Of a stretch of DNA of 20,108 bases, positions 1-6,519 are shown in pieces (the stretch's first letter is position 1; each line of letters starts with the position of its first letter). Made by a program: the position numbers and the translations under genes. The DNA is from Actinomycetota bacterium (GTDB taxonomy: Bacteria > Actinomycetota > Thermoleophilia > Gaiellales > Gaiellaceae). The stretch covers positions 1 to 20,108 of the forward strand of contig PMXT01000050.1 in NCBI GenBank assembly GCA_003170995.1, read 5' to 3'. The notes under the pieces are model-generated. The model was not told where the DNA came from. It ran no database searches and worked only from the letters and a program-made list of their open reading frames with translations.

Positions 1-840
1 CAAGCCCCACTCGAAGCGCGAGCGGAGTCGAGGCTCGAGCGTCGCGAGCTCACGAGGTGGCCGGTCGGAGCTGAGTACAACTTGGCTCCCGGCCTCGAAA
101 AGGGCGTTGAAGGTATGGAAGAACTCCTCTTGGATCCGCTCTTTGCCCTCGAAGAACTGGAGATCGTCGACCAGTAGTACGTCGTAGTGGCGGTAGCGCT
201 GCTTGAAGCTGTCGATGCGCTTGTCGCGGAGCGAGTCGATGAAGTCGTTCATGAAGCTCTCGCTGGTCACGTAGAAGACGCTTGAGTTGCGTGAGTGCTC
301 GGAGACGTAGTGGGCGATTGCGTGCAGAAGATGGGTCTTGCCAAGGCCGGTGCCGCCGTAGATGAAGAGCGGGTTATACGCTCGGGCGGGTCTCTCGGCG
401 ACGGCGAGAGCGGCCGCATGCGCAAAGCGATTCGACGACCCGATGATGAAGAGCTCGAAGGTGTACTTCGGGTTGACGCCGGTAGGTGATGTACTAACCT
501 GGCCTCGCTCCGGCTCGGGCGTCGAGGGCTCGGGCGTCGAGGGCTCGGCGACCAGCGCTTCCAATGGATCGACCACCGAGAGCACAACTCCGCACTCGCG
601 GCCGGCCAAATCCCTGACAGTGGCGTGGAGGAGATCAAGGAAATGCCCCTCGATCCACTCGCGAGTGAACTCGTTCGGCACAGACACGACAAAGAAGTCG
701 TCGGTTAGCTCGCTTCCTGCGGCCGCACCAAACCAGGTCTGGAAGGTGGCTTCGCTGAGCGCCTCACGAAGTCGCTCGGCGACTGCGGCCCAGAGATTTC
801 CGGCGTTGTCTAGTAGTGAGGATTCCACGCGGTTGACCAT
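1..840 (-). CDS. dnaA: Chromosomal replication initiator DnaA (N-terminal 280 residues; cut by window edge)
   Basis: Initiator ATPase that binds DnaA boxes and melts oriC. Reading the reverse strand from the ATG at 838-840 gives 280 codons with no stop before the window edge, so domain IV (DNA binding) lies outside. Visible parts: domain I at residues 1-90 (ATFQTWF motif), a short proline/glutamate linker at about 95-122 with a repeated EPSTP, then the AAA+ domain with [13 protein letters not shown] (132-144), Walker [10 protein letters not shown] (162-170), Walker B LLVDD (222-226) and sensor-1-like LSSDR (256-260). An in-frame stop at 874-876 lies 11 codons upstream, which fixes the start closely. 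No clear Shine-Dalgarno precedes it; a hairpin occupies that spot. It diverges from rpmH across the origin, the classic actinobacterial layout. Confidence 0.97.
   Translation of the reverse strand, partial: MVNRVESSLLDNAGNLWAAVAERLREALSEATFQTWFGAAAGSELTDDFFVVSVPNEFTREWIEGHFLDLLHATVRDLAGRECGVVLSVVDPLEALVAEPSTPEPSTPEPERGQVSTSPTGVNPKYTFELFIIGSSNRFAHAAALAVAERPARAYNPLFIYGGTGLGKTHLLHAIAHYVSEHSRNSSVFYVTSESFMNDFIDSLRDKRIDSFKQRYRHYDVLLVDDLQFFEGKERIQEEFFHTFNALFEAGSQVVLSSDRPPRELATLEPRLRSRFEWGL
512..541 (-). repeat. 15-bp tandem repeat encoding the DnaA linker
   Basis: Two exact copies of GGCTCGGGCGTCGAG (512-526 and 527-541), plus a partial third copy, code for the EPSTP repeats of DnaA domain II. This linker is variable in length across bacteria, so copy-number change here would probably be tolerated. 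Confidence 0.85.
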
Positions 841-844
841 CCAT

Positions 845-860
845 CCGCCGTCGAAGGCGG
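845..860 (-). promoter_or_regulatory. Hairpin in the dnaA leader
   Basis: CCGCC (845-849) and GGCGG (856-860) form a five-pair GC stem with a six-base loop, ending five bases before the dnaA start codon. It sits where a Shine-Dalgarno would be expected, and none is seen. A role in limiting dnaA translation is inference. Confidence 0.4.
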
Positions 861-966
861 AAGTGCGAGCATATCAGCGTCGCCGCAGCCGAACAACGGT
901 CATATGTATACAGAGCGGCGGTCGTAGAAACACACATTATGCAGGAGTTTTGAAGCGTCCACACAA

Positions 967-975
967 TAATCCACA
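967..975 (+). promoter_or_regulatory. DnaA box, one mismatch
   Basis: TAATCCACA differs from the consensus TTATCCACA at one position. It faces the box at 978-986, making a head-to-head pair with a two-base gap. Confidence 0.65.
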
Positions 976-977
976 GG

Positions 978-986
978 TGTGGAGAA
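978..986 (-). promoter_or_regulatory. DnaA box, one mismatch, reverse strand
   Basis: TGTGGAGAA on the forward strand reads TTCTCCACA on the reverse, one mismatch from TTATCCACA. It is paired head-to-head with the box at 967-975. Confidence 0.6.
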
Positions 987-1056
987 CCTTCTCGACCTTA
1001 CGGCACTAAAGGCCTTTTTGCGGGCACTGAGCAGATCACGAAGCGGCAAAATGGAC

Positions 1057-1065
1057 TGTGGATAA
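1057..1065 (-). promoter_or_regulatory. Perfect consensus DnaA box, reverse strand
   Basis: TGTGGATAA is the exact reverse complement of TTATCCACA. It is the strongest DnaA site in the window and lies 23 bases before a candidate rpmH -10 element, so bound DnaA could also affect rpmH transcription (inference). Confidence 0.85.
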
Positions 1066-1087
1066 CTTCTATCTCGCGAGGCTCGTC

Positions 1088-1093
1088 TATACT
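1088..1093 (+). promoter_or_regulatory. Candidate -10 element for rpmH
   Basis: TATACT, one mismatch from TATAAT, lies 50 bases upstream of the rpmH start. The -35 position (around 1063-1070) has no good TTGACA match, so the promoter is tentative. Confidence 0.4.
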
Positions 1094-1099
1094 GGCGCA

Positions 1100-1120
1100 C
1101 GCCCATTGAACGCCCATTGA
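1100..1120 (+). repeat. Direct repeat in the rpmH leader
   Basis: CGCCCATTGA occurs twice (1100-1109 and 1111-1120), separated by one base, i.e. one helical turn apart between candidate -10 and start codon. This could be a binding site or chance; nothing else supports a role. Confidence 0.5.
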
Positions 1121-1142
1121 CCTCTCTAGGATCAGCGAGACC

Positions 1143-1277
1143 GTGAAGCGGACATATCAGCCAAACGTACGCCGCCGAAAGCGCAAGCATGGATTCCGCG
1201 CGCGCATGAAAACGCGGGCCGGGCGGCTGGTCCTGAAGCGCCGCCGAGCCCGTGGTCGCAAGCGGCTATCGGCGTAG
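1143..1277 (+). CDS. rpmH: 50S ribosomal protein L34
   Basis: Small basic protein of the large ribosomal subunit. The 44-residue reading frame begins with the typical [20 protein letters not shown] and ends KRLSA; the length matches the family. The start is GTG at 1143; a weak AGGA sits about 11 bases upstream. It is first in the forward gene group and lies 19 bases before rnpA, as in most bacteria, where L34 and the RNase P protein are co-expressed. Identification is secure because L34 is highly conserved. Confidence 0.97.
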   Translation: MKRTYQPNVRRRKRKHGFRARMKTRAGRLVLKRRRARGRKRLSA

Positions 1278-1296
1278 TCTGAGCGAGGCGTGCAGG

Positions 1297-1638
1297 ATGG
1301 AGCGCCGGTACCGTCTCTCGCGGTCGCGGGATTTTGACAATGTCTACCGCCATGGCCGCTCGACTTCGACTCGCTTTTTCACGCTACACGCGTTTCCGCG
1401 CGAGGATGCAAGCAGTGAGCCACGGTTGGGGCTGGCGATACCGAAGAGCGTCGGTACGGCCGTCAAGCGAAACCGGCTCAAGCGCATGCTTCGAGAGGTG
1501 TGGCCGATGAAGGATCGCCGCAGGGGTTTCGACTACGTGCTCGTCGCGCGGCCCGGCCTGGCCGAGACCGTGGAGGCGCGGGGCTTCGACTGGCTGAGCG
1601 AGCGCGTCGACGAAGTAATGGAAAGGGCGGGCTCGTGA
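1297..1638 (+). CDS. rnpA: Ribonuclease P protein component
   Basis: Protein subunit of RNase P, which together with the catalytic RNA trims 5' leaders from tRNA precursors. The 113-residue product opens with the typical RYRLSRSRDFDNVYRHGRS, contains the GLAIPKSVGTAVKRNRLKR stretch with the family RNR signature around residues 57-68, and has the usual size. The reading frame is open further upstream to a GTG at 1252, but that would overlap rpmH; the ATG at 1297 with purine-rich AGG just before it gives the normal N-terminus. Its end overlaps the start of yidD by four bases (GTGA), suggesting coupled translation. Confidence 0.95.
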   Translation: MERRYRLSRSRDFDNVYRHGRSTSTRFFTLHAFPREDASSEPRLGLAIPKSVGTAVKRNRLKRMLREVWPMKDRRRGFDYVLVARPGLAETVEARGFDWLSERVDEVMERAGS

Positions 1639-1898
1639 AATACCCGGCGATCGCGCTCGTCTATCTATATCGGTACACGCTCGGCCTGCTCTTTCCGGCG
1701 AGCTGCAAGTACTACCCATCCTGCTCGAGCTATGCGATTGCGGTGCTTAGGCGCTACGGCTTTGTGCGCGGAACGCTCCTAACCGGCTGGCGGCTCCTGC
1801 GCTGTAACCCCTGGAGCGCAGGTGGTGTGGACAGGCCCGAAGATGCACGGCTGTTTGGGCGGCCTTGCCATTCACGCAGGGGGCACGTGACGTGCTGA
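1635..1898 (+). CDS. yidD: Membrane protein insertion efficiency factor YidD
   Basis: Small membrane-associated protein that helps the YidC/Sec route of inner-membrane protein insertion. The 87-residue product has the family core: YRYTLGLLFPASCKYYPSCS, a Cys-rich patch with the SCKYYPSCS motif, then GWRLLRCNPWSAGGVD (third conserved Cys; CNPW/F-x-x-GG-D signature). The GTG at 1635 overlaps the rnpA stop and has AAAGGGCGG upstream as a ribosome binding site. The frame is open upstream to 1500 inside rnpA, but no family homology is recognisable there. It overlaps the chosen yidC start by seven bases. Confidence 0.95.
   Translation: MKYPAIALVYLYRYTLGLLFPASCKYYPSCSSYAIAVLRRYGFVRGTLLTGWRLLRCNPWSAGGVDRPEDARLFGRPCHSRRGHVTC
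1878..1883 (+). promoter_or_regulatory. Ribosome binding site deciding the yidC start
   Basis: AGGGGG inside the end of yidD lies eight bases before GTG 1892, favouring that start over the in-frame TTG at 1865. Confidence 0.6.
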
Positions 1899-2740
1899 TC
1901 CTGGCCAACATCCTCGGCTTCCTCAGCCCGCTCGAGAATCTATTCCGGGCTGTACTCGACTGGCTGCACTACAGCGGTCATCTCTCCTGGGCCTGGGCGA
2001 TCGTGGCGCTGACGGTGATCGTGCGCATCCTGATCGTTCCGCTCACCGTCAAGCAGATTCACTCGATGCAGAGCCTGCAGGCGCACGCGCCCGAGATGAA
2101 GGAGATCCAGAAGCGCTACAAGAACGACAAGCAGCGCCAGCAGCAGGAGTTGATGCGCTTCTACAAGGAGAACAACATCAACCCGATGGCCTCCTGCCTG
2201 CCGATGCTGGCGCAGTTCCCGGTCTTCATTGCTCTCTACAGGGTTCTGCGCTCGTTCGCGAGGAACCTGCCATGCAATCTCCCGACCCCTAAGGGCGAGA
2301 AGGCCGGCTACGCATGCGTTGCGCGTGGCGACTTCTCCTGGCTCGGGCACAACTTCTTCCCCAACATCGCCGACAACATCACCGCGCATTGGAGCGGCTA
2401 CTTGCTGCTCATCATCTACGTCGGCAGCCAGATCGCGGCGACCATGTTCATGTCCTCTTCGGCTCAGAAGTCGCAGCGCGTGATGATGATGGCCCTGCCC
2501 TTCATAATCCTGCCCTTCATCCTCGGCTTCCCCACCGGCCTCGTCCTCTACTGGGCGACGACGAACCTCTGGACGGTCGGGCAAGGCCTGATCACGCGAT
2601 CTCTGATTCCCAAGCCCGCACCCCCGGTGAAGAGATCGTCGCGCACCCCCGCCGCCGAGACGAAGCAGCCGGAGGCGGACAAACGGCCGGCGCAACCTCC
2701 GCGACGGGTCAAGCGCAAGAAGAAGGGTGGCCGCAGGTGA
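1892..2740 (+). CDS. yidC: Membrane protein insertase YidC/Oxa1 family
   Basis: Inserts and folds proteins in the cytoplasmic membrane, with or without SecYEG. The 282-residue product is of the short Gram-positive type, without the large periplasmic domain of proteobacterial YidC. Visible features: a hydrophobic segment at about 32-52 holding the conserved Arg (VIVRILIVPL, R45), a charged cytoplasmic hairpin at about 66-95 (EIQKRYKNDKQRQQQE), the NPMASCLPMLAQFPVFIALY segment (97-116), further membrane segments near 168-186 and 200-235 (FPTGLVLYWATTNLW), and a basic Lys/Arg/Pro-rich tail (240-282) that likely contacts ribosomes. A TTG start at 1865 is possible but has a poorer ribosome binding site. 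It overlaps jag by four bases. Confidence 0.96.
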   Translation: MLILANILGFLSPLENLFRAVLDWLHYSGHLSWAWAIVALTVIVRILIVPLTVKQIHSMQSLQAHAPEMKEIQKRYKNDKQRQQQELMRFYKENNINPMASCLPMLAQFPVFIALYRVLRSFARNLPCNLPTPKGEKAGYACVARGDFSWLGHNFFPNIADNITAHWSGYLLLIIYVGSQIAATMFMSSSAQKSQRVMMMALPFIILPFILGFPTGLVLYWATTNLWTVGQGLITRSLIPKPAPPVKRSSRTPAAETKQPEADKRPAQPPRRVKRKKKGGRR

Positions 2741-3414
2741 GCGAAGAGCTTCGCGCCGAGGCCGAAGGAATCGACGCCGAAGAAGCTCGCGCGCGAGCTC
2801 TGGCCGAGATCAAGCGCCAGGCGCCCTGGATCGATGAGGAGTCGATCTCGGTGCAGCTGGTGGAAGAGGGCGAGCGCGGATTGCTGGGCATCGGCTCGCG
2901 CCCGGCTCGCGCCGTTGCGTTTGCCCGCGTGTCCGAGCCTCCGGCTCGTGAAGAGAACGAGCTCGCATCCTCACTGCGCGCCTACGCCGAGCTGATCGTT
3001 TGCAACATCGCGCCGGATTCACATGTCGAGCTGAGCGAAGAAGCGGAGACGATAAGCATTCGGTTTTTCGACGGCGATCTCGGCGTTCTGATCGGCCGGC
3101 GAGGTCAGACGGTAGACGCCATCGAACAGCTCGCAAACGCGATAGCTCACAACCAGGAGGGCCTGGACGCCAAGCGAGTTACGGTCGATGCGGGTGGATA
3201 TCGTGAAAAGCAGAAAGCGACCCTCAGCTATGCGGCCCTGCAGGCTGCTAAACGAGTCACCGCCAGTGGCGAGCCGCAGGCTCTCGAGCCGATGAGCGCG
3301 TACGAGCGCCGACTGGTGCACGAGCGCCTGAAGGACTACGCAGGAGTGACCACGACGAGCGAGGGAAACGATCCGAGCCGCTACGTAGTCGTCCTTCCGG
3401 CGGATGCCGACTGA
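2737..3414 (+). CDS. jag: Jag/KhpB-type RNA-binding protein (Jag-N, KH, R3H)
   Basis: Cytoplasmic RNA-binding protein usually encoded next to yidC; KhpB homologues bind RNAs that affect cell elongation and division. The 225-residue product has a Jag_N-like domain at 1-62 (GLLGIGSRPARAV), a KH domain at about 80-150 with GRRG (120-123) as the GXXG loop, and an R3H domain at about 155-221 with the R-x3-H motif (R191 to H195). GTG 2737 overlaps the yidC stop (GTGA), and GAAGGGTGG lies upstream as ribosome binding site. The frame stays open upstream to 2314, but that part is the yidC shadow. It overlaps rsmG by 11 bases. Confidence 0.94.
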   Translation: MSEELRAEAEGIDAEEARARALAEIKRQAPWIDEESISVQLVEEGERGLLGIGSRPARAVAFARVSEPPAREENELASSLRAYAELIVCNIAPDSHVELSEEAETISIRFFDGDLGVLIGRRGQTVDAIEQLANAIAHNQEGLDAKRVTVDAGGYREKQKATLSYAALQAAKRVTASGEPQALEPMSAYERRLVHERLKDYAGVTTTSEGNDPSRYVVVLPADAD

Positions 3415-4018
3415 GCTTGACCCGCGGCTCGAGCGCTGGCTAGACGCTCTACTCGGCACGCCCGGGCTGACCTCGATCCGCGACCGCGAACAGGCCTGGC
3501 GCGAGCATGTACTCGATAGCCTGCAGGCGGTCCCGCTCGTCGCCCGCTTTGCGGGCTCCATCGCGGACGTCGGCTCGGGCGGGGGAGCGCCGGGGATACC
3601 GCTCGCGGCTGCGTTCCCCGCGCGCGAGTTGACACTGATCGAGTCGCAGAGGCGCAAGTGCCGCTTTCTCGCGCGCTTCGAATGCGACTTCCCGAATCTG
3701 AGGATCGTCTGCGGCCGCGCCGAGGAGCAGGCGATCGATGTCTTCGGTGTGGTCGTGGCCAAGGCGCTCGCTCCGCCGGCAATCGCGCTGGAGTGGTGCC
3801 TCCCGCTTGTCGAGCCCGGCGGTGCGGTGATCTTGTTTACAGGCTCACTCGACCGAGATCTCGGTTCGGTGGCGCGCCTGCTCGGTGGCGGCGAGCCCGA
3901 GCTTCATCGAGTCGCAGGGTCGAGCGAGCGTCTGCTAATGGTTGTTCCGAAGCTCGAGCCGACCCCTTCGGGCTTCCCTCGCAGACCCGGAATGGCGAGG
4001 AAAAAGCCGCTGGGATGA
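3404..4018 (+). CDS. rsmG: 16S rRNA (guanine-N7) methyltransferase RsmG
   Basis: SAM-dependent methyltransferase that modifies G527 of 16S rRNA (E. coli numbering); its loss gives low-level streptomycin resistance in several bacteria. The 204-residue product has the SAM-binding motif IADVGSGGGAPGIPLA (53-68), the downstream acidic residue in LTLIESQRRKCRFL, and the RAEEQA segment. The region before the motif (REHVLDSLQAVPL) matches the family. It starts inside the jag end and is followed by a 40-base gap to parA. Genes mnmG/mnmE, common neighbours elsewhere, are absent, as is usual for actinobacteria. Confidence 0.95.
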   Translation: MPTELDPRLERWLDALLGTPGLTSIRDREQAWREHVLDSLQAVPLVARFAGSIADVGSGGGAPGIPLAAAFPARELTLIESQRRKCRFLARFECDFPNLRIVCGRAEEQAIDVFGVVVAKALAPPAIALEWCLPLVEPGGAVILFTGSLDRDLGSVARLLGGGEPELHRVAGSSERLLMVVPKLEPTPSGFPRRPGMARKKPLG

Positions 4019-4058
4019 AGGCCGAGCTTGTCCGTGCTCGCAAGTAGAGTGGAGCCGC

Positions 4059-4814
4059 ATGTCAGGCCACATCTACGCAGTAGCGAACCAGAAGGGCGGC
4101 GTCGGCAAGACGACGACCGCGATCAACCTGGCGGCCTGTCTGGCGGAGGCCGGCGAGCCCGCTTTAGTAGTAGATCTCGACCCTCAGGCGAATGCGACCT
4201 CGGGCCTCGGCGAGCGTGCGAACGGGACGTCTTCGTACGACTTGCTCGATGGTGCGTCGCTCGATGATCTGATCAGGCGGACCCGTTTCGCGAACCTCGA
4301 TCTCGTCCCGGCCAAGGCGGACCTCGCGGGCGCGGCGGTTGAGCTCGCCCAACACACGGGCGGCGATCGCTATCTGGCCGACTCACTGAACGAGGCAACC
4401 ACTCGCTACCGCTTTGTCTTTCTCGATTGCCCGCCCTCACTTGGCCCTCTGACGGTGAATGCGCTCGCGGCTGCCGATCGCGTGCTGGTGCCGGTGCAGG
4501 CCGAGTACTACGCACTGGAGGGCCTCTCGCAGCTGATGCGCTCGATCGAGCTCGTCCGCCGAAGCCTCAATCCGCGTCTGGCGATCGGAGGGGTGTTGCT
4601 GACGATGGTGGACGGTCGAACGAGGCTTTCGGCCGATGTCGCCGCGGAGGTGCGGCGGCATTTCGGCGAGCTCGTGTTCAAGACCACCGTGCCACGCTCG
4701 GTGCGACTGGCCGAGGCGCCCAGCTTCGGGCTGCCGGCGATAGTCCACGACCGGCGCTCGTCGGGTAGCGAGGCCTATTGGAAGGTGGCGATGGAGCTTG
4801 TCGAGCGCGCTTGA
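4059..4814 (+). CDS. parA: Chromosome-partitioning ATPase ParA/Soj
   Basis: ATPase that works with ParB to segregate the origin region. The 251-residue product begins with the deviant Walker A motif QKGGVGKTTTAINLA (11-25; K12 and K17), followed by VVDLDPQANATSGLG (A' motif) and FLDCPPSLGPLTVNAL. The size is typical of the short chromosomal Soj type without an extra N-terminal HTH. ATG 4059 has GGAG six bases upstream; the open frame continues back to 3942 but overlaps rsmG and lacks similarity. Its stop is 147 bases before the parB start, longer than usual for this pair. Confidence 0.96.
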   Translation: MSGHIYAVANQKGGVGKTTTAINLAACLAEAGEPALVVDLDPQANATSGLGERANGTSSYDLLDGASLDDLIRRTRFANLDLVPAKADLAGAAVELAQHTGGDRYLADSLNEATTRYRFVFLDCPPSLGPLTVNALAAADRVLVPVQAEYYALEGLSQLMRSIELVRRSLNPRLAIGGVLLTMVDGRTRLSADVAAEVRRHFGELVFKTTVPRSVRLAEAPSFGLPAIVHDRRSSGSEAYWKVAMELVERA

Positions 4815-4961
4815 TTGCAGGCTGACCGGCCCCGCTCGCCCCCCGCTGGCGGCTGCAAAGCCGCGCGATGCGGCGTCCTCAGTCGCATCCGTAGTCTCCG
4901 GCTACGAATGCTCCCTGCGTCCTTGCCTCACTTGCTTTTCGCTCGCCATCGGAGGACGTTC
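4815..4961 (+). promoter_or_regulatory. parA-parB gap with stable and mutually exclusive hairpins
   Basis: Three stems are visible. GCGGCT/AGCCGC (4849-4854, 4859-4864) closes a GCAA tetraloop. GATGCG (4867-4872) pairs with CGCATC (4884-4889). GCATCCGTAG (4885-4894) pairs with CTACGAATGC (4902-4911) with one mismatch. The last two share bases 4885-4889, so they cannot form together. The region is open in the parB frame back to 4815 but reads as low-complexity sequence without ParB similarity. It may be a repeat-type palindrome (REP-like) or a leader controlling parB; the sequence alone does not decide. Confidence 0.45.
4951..4955 (+). promoter_or_regulatory. Ribosome binding site deciding the parB start
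   Basis: GGAGG lies six bases before GTG 4962, the best-placed Shine-Dalgarno in this gap. It favours that start over the upstream TTG at 4815. Confidence 0.75.
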
Positions 4962-5810
4962 GTGACCAGTCATCCTGCCGGTCGAAGAGGCCTTGGACGG
5001 GGGCTCGAGGTGCTGGTCGGCGGCGCCGGCGAGTCCGAGCTGGTGCATCTGCCCCTGGAGATGATTCACGCCAACCCGCGCCAGCCGCGTAAGGCATTCG
5101 ACTCGGATGCCGCCGCCGGGCTCACTGCCTCGATCAAGGCTCAAGGTCTATTGCAGCCGCTCATCGTGCGCTTGCGAAAGGAGGGCGGCTACGAGCTGAT
5201 CGCCGGCGAGAGGCGCCTGCGCGCCGCCCGCGGTGCCGGCCTCGCCACGGTACCGGCCGTGGTGCGGGAGGCCGACGACCGCGAGAGCCTCGTCCTTGGC
5301 CTGGTCGAGAACGTCGCCCGCGAGCAGCTGTCACCGCTCGAGGAATCTCGTGCCTACGCTGTGCTGCTCGACGAGTTCGGACTCTCGCTGGGTGAGATCG
5401 CCGACCGGGTCGGGCGCTCGAAGCCCTCGGTCTCGAACCGGCTGCGCCTGCTCGAGCTCCCCGACGAGGTACTGGAGATGCTTTCCTCCGGCGAGCTGAG
5501 CGAGGGGCACGCCCGCGCCGTACTCGCCCTGCCCGACCACGACGCCCGCAAGGCGCTAGCCCGCCGCGCCGCGAAGAGCGGAATGTCCGTGCGCCAGGTC
5601 GAGCAAGCCACCCGCGACGGCGGCGCCCCGCGCCAACGCCGCCCTCGCCCCGAATCGCTCGACCCCGCGCTCGCCTCGCGCGCGGCCAGCGCGGCCGAGA
5701 AGTTAACCGGCCTAAACGCTCGCGTGAGTCCGGGCAAGCTCGAGATCCGCTTCGCGAGCGAGACCGAGCTGGCCGAGCTGATTGAGTCGCTCGAGCGAGC
5801 GGCCGAATAA
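4962..5810 (+). CDS. parB: Chromosome-partitioning protein ParB (Spo0J family)
   Basis: Centromere-binding protein that loads at parS sites, spreads as a CTP-dependent clamp and recruits SMC. The 282-residue product starts with GRRGLGRGLEVL, a typical ParA-interacting tail. It then shows ANPRQPRKAF (37-46), the GERRLRAA box (82-89; the GERRxR nucleotide-binding motif), ENVAREQLSPLEE (116-128), and a helix-turn-helix at about 141-165 (SLGEIADRVGRSKPSVSNRL) that would read parS. The C-terminal region (250-282) is a short dimerisation-type helix. No canonical parS (TGTTTCACGTGAAACA) was seen in the window; only an off-spaced relative at 18894. Confidence 0.96.
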   Translation: MTSHPAGRRGLGRGLEVLVGGAGESELVHLPLEMIHANPRQPRKAFDSDAAAGLTASIKAQGLLQPLIVRLRKEGGYELIAGERRLRAARGAGLATVPAVVREADDRESLVLGLVENVAREQLSPLEESRAYAVLLDEFGLSLGEIADRVGRSKPSVSNRLRLLELPDEVLEMLSSGELSEGHARAVLALPDHDARKALARRAAKSGMSVRQVEQATRDGGAPRQRRPRPESLDPALASRAASAAEKLTGLNARVSPGKLEIRFASETELAELIESLERAAE

Positions 5811-5822
5811 CTACCACCGTTC

Positions 5823-6236
5823 GTGAGCGACCCGCTAGTCACTCCGCCGCTACTACGCAAAGTCGACTGCATCCGGCTCGCGGTCGATAACCTCGACGCG
5901 GCGATCGCCTTTTACCAAAGGCTCGGTCACGGCCTGATCTGGCGCCGCCCAACGGCGGCGGGGCTTCACTTCCTCGATTCGGATGCTGAGCTGGTTCTCC
6001 AGACTGAGCAGCTCGGCATCGAGGTTGATCTCCTGGTCGATGACGTCGAGCGCGCCGTAGAGCGGTTCGTCGTCGCTGGAGGAACTCTCGTCAGCGGCCC
6101 CTTCGAGACCGAGATCGGCCGCTGCGCCGTGGTAGCCGATCCCTGGCGGAACACACTCGTGCTGCTCGACATGAGCCAAGGGTCATTGCCGGAAACGCGA
6201 AGAGAAGAAAACTCTGTCACCGACGGGAGTGGGTAG
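5823..6236 (+). CDS. VOC-fold (glyoxalase/bleomycin resistance-like) protein, substrate unknown
   Basis: The 137-residue product has the babbabb-type VOC pattern: a first strand DCIRLAVDNLDAAIAFYQRLG (about 15-35), a middle GLHFLDSDAELVLQ, and the typical end CAVVADPWRNTLVLLDMSQG. VOC proteins are metal-dependent lyases, dioxygenases or binding proteins. The usual first metal ligand His/Gln in the opening strand appears as Arg here, so enzymatic activity is uncertain. The GTG start at 5823 is 12 bases after the parB stop and has no clear ribosome binding site, so translation may depend on parB. The last 20 residues (PETRREENSVTDGSG) are low-complexity. Function is not recognisable beyond the fold. 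Confidence 0.75.
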   Translation: MSDPLVTPPLLRKVDCIRLAVDNLDAAIAFYQRLGHGLIWRRPTAAGLHFLDSDAELVLQTEQLGIEVDLLVDDVERAVERFVVAGGTLVSGPFETEIGRCAVVADPWRNTLVLLDMSQGSLPETRREENSVTDGSG

Positions 6237-6306
6237 CGAGACCGAACCGACGGAGCCGGTCACGCCCGGCCGGTTGGTGCGCCGGCCAAGCTCGATTCAT
6301 GGAGGC

Positions 6307-6400
6307 GCCTCTCGCGTTCTCGGGGCGCCAGCGGTGTCAGGGGCTCCGGGCGGCCAGTCACGCCCGGCCGGTTGGAGCCCCGGCCGAGAGCGCGAGATGG
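6307..6400 (-). repeat. GC-rich foldable repeat, copy 1
   Basis: This 94-base unit shares most of its sequence with 7675-7803: both begin GCCTCTCGCGTTCTCGGGGC and end GCCCCGGCCGAG-nn-CGCGAGATGG. The ends are complementary to each other (CTCTCGCG with CGCGAGA; CTCGGGGC with GCCCCGGCCGAG), so each copy can fold into one long stem. Copy 1 lacks an inner hairpin of about 35 bases present in copy 2. Strand is given relative to the tRNA next to copy 2. Confidence 0.8.
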
Positions 6401-6471
6401 ACATTCTTGCGTCTTATTCGAACGCCACAAACCTCACAAAACTTGCTGGAGAGCTCGGGCTCGCGTCGTAA
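6397..6471 (+). pseudogene. Truncated helix-turn-helix-like fragment
   Basis: ATG at the end of repeat copy 1 opens a 24-codon frame reading MDILASYSNATNLTKLAGEL, ending GLAS before two consecutive stops (TAA TAG). The pattern, a helix with IL..Y followed by N-L-T-K-L-A-x-E-L-G-L, resembles the first helices of a winged or simple HTH domain, cut before the recognition helix ends. It could be a remnant of a transferred regulator or chance. Confidence 0.25.
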
Positions 6472-6489
6472 TAGAAGGGCCGACTTCGA

Positions 6490-6519
6490 CTTTACAGCAC
6501 AGTCTTTTGTGCTGTAAAG
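6490..6519. repeat. Perfect 12-bp inverted repeat with 6-base loop
   Basis: CTTTACAGCACA (6490-6501) and TGTGCTGTAAAG (6508-6519) are exact reverse complements around GTCTTT. It lies 29 bases past the stop of the reverse-strand gene at 6548 and may stop its transcription, but no T-run follows on either strand. The 12-6-12 layout also resembles recombinase core sites or operator palindromes. It is AT-richer than its surroundings. Confidence 0.75.

Larger units (their letters stand above)
841..1142. other. oriC: oriC region between dnaA and rpmH
   Basis: This 302-base gap between divergent dnaA and rpmH holds no convincing gene. It carries three recognisable DnaA boxes (listed separately), a weaker one at 955-963 (GCGTCCACA, two mismatches to TTGTCCACA), and less GC-rich stretches such as 901-913 (CATATGTATACAG) and 930-952. 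The dnaA-rpmH gap is a known origin position in several bacteria, although actinobacteria often use the dnaA-dnaN gap, which is outside this window. The number of boxes is small for a complete actinobacterial origin, so further boxes could lie on the other side of dnaA. Confidence 0.65.

Noticed and set aside
1252..1296. Upstream extension of rnpA from a GTG inside rpmH
   Set aside because: It overlaps conserved L34 coding sequence, and the family N-terminus begins at the ATG 1297.
1940..2695. 251-codon reverse-strand frame across yidC
   Set aside because: Antisense shadow of a secure gene, composed mostly of Arg, Gly, Glu, Val and His.
2314..2736. Long upstream extension of the jag frame
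   Set aside because: It is the +1 shadow of yidC; its translation is Arg/His-rich without family similarity, and GTG 2737 has its own ribosome binding site.
5161..5817. 218-codon reverse-strand frame across parB
   Set aside because: Arg/Gly/Ala/Ser-rich composition typical of antisense frames in GC-rich genes, fully overlapping a secure gene.
6229..6471. Frame of 80 codons running through repeat copy 1
   Set aside because: Most of it translates the non-coding repeat; only the last 24 codons look protein-like and these are listed as a possible fragment.
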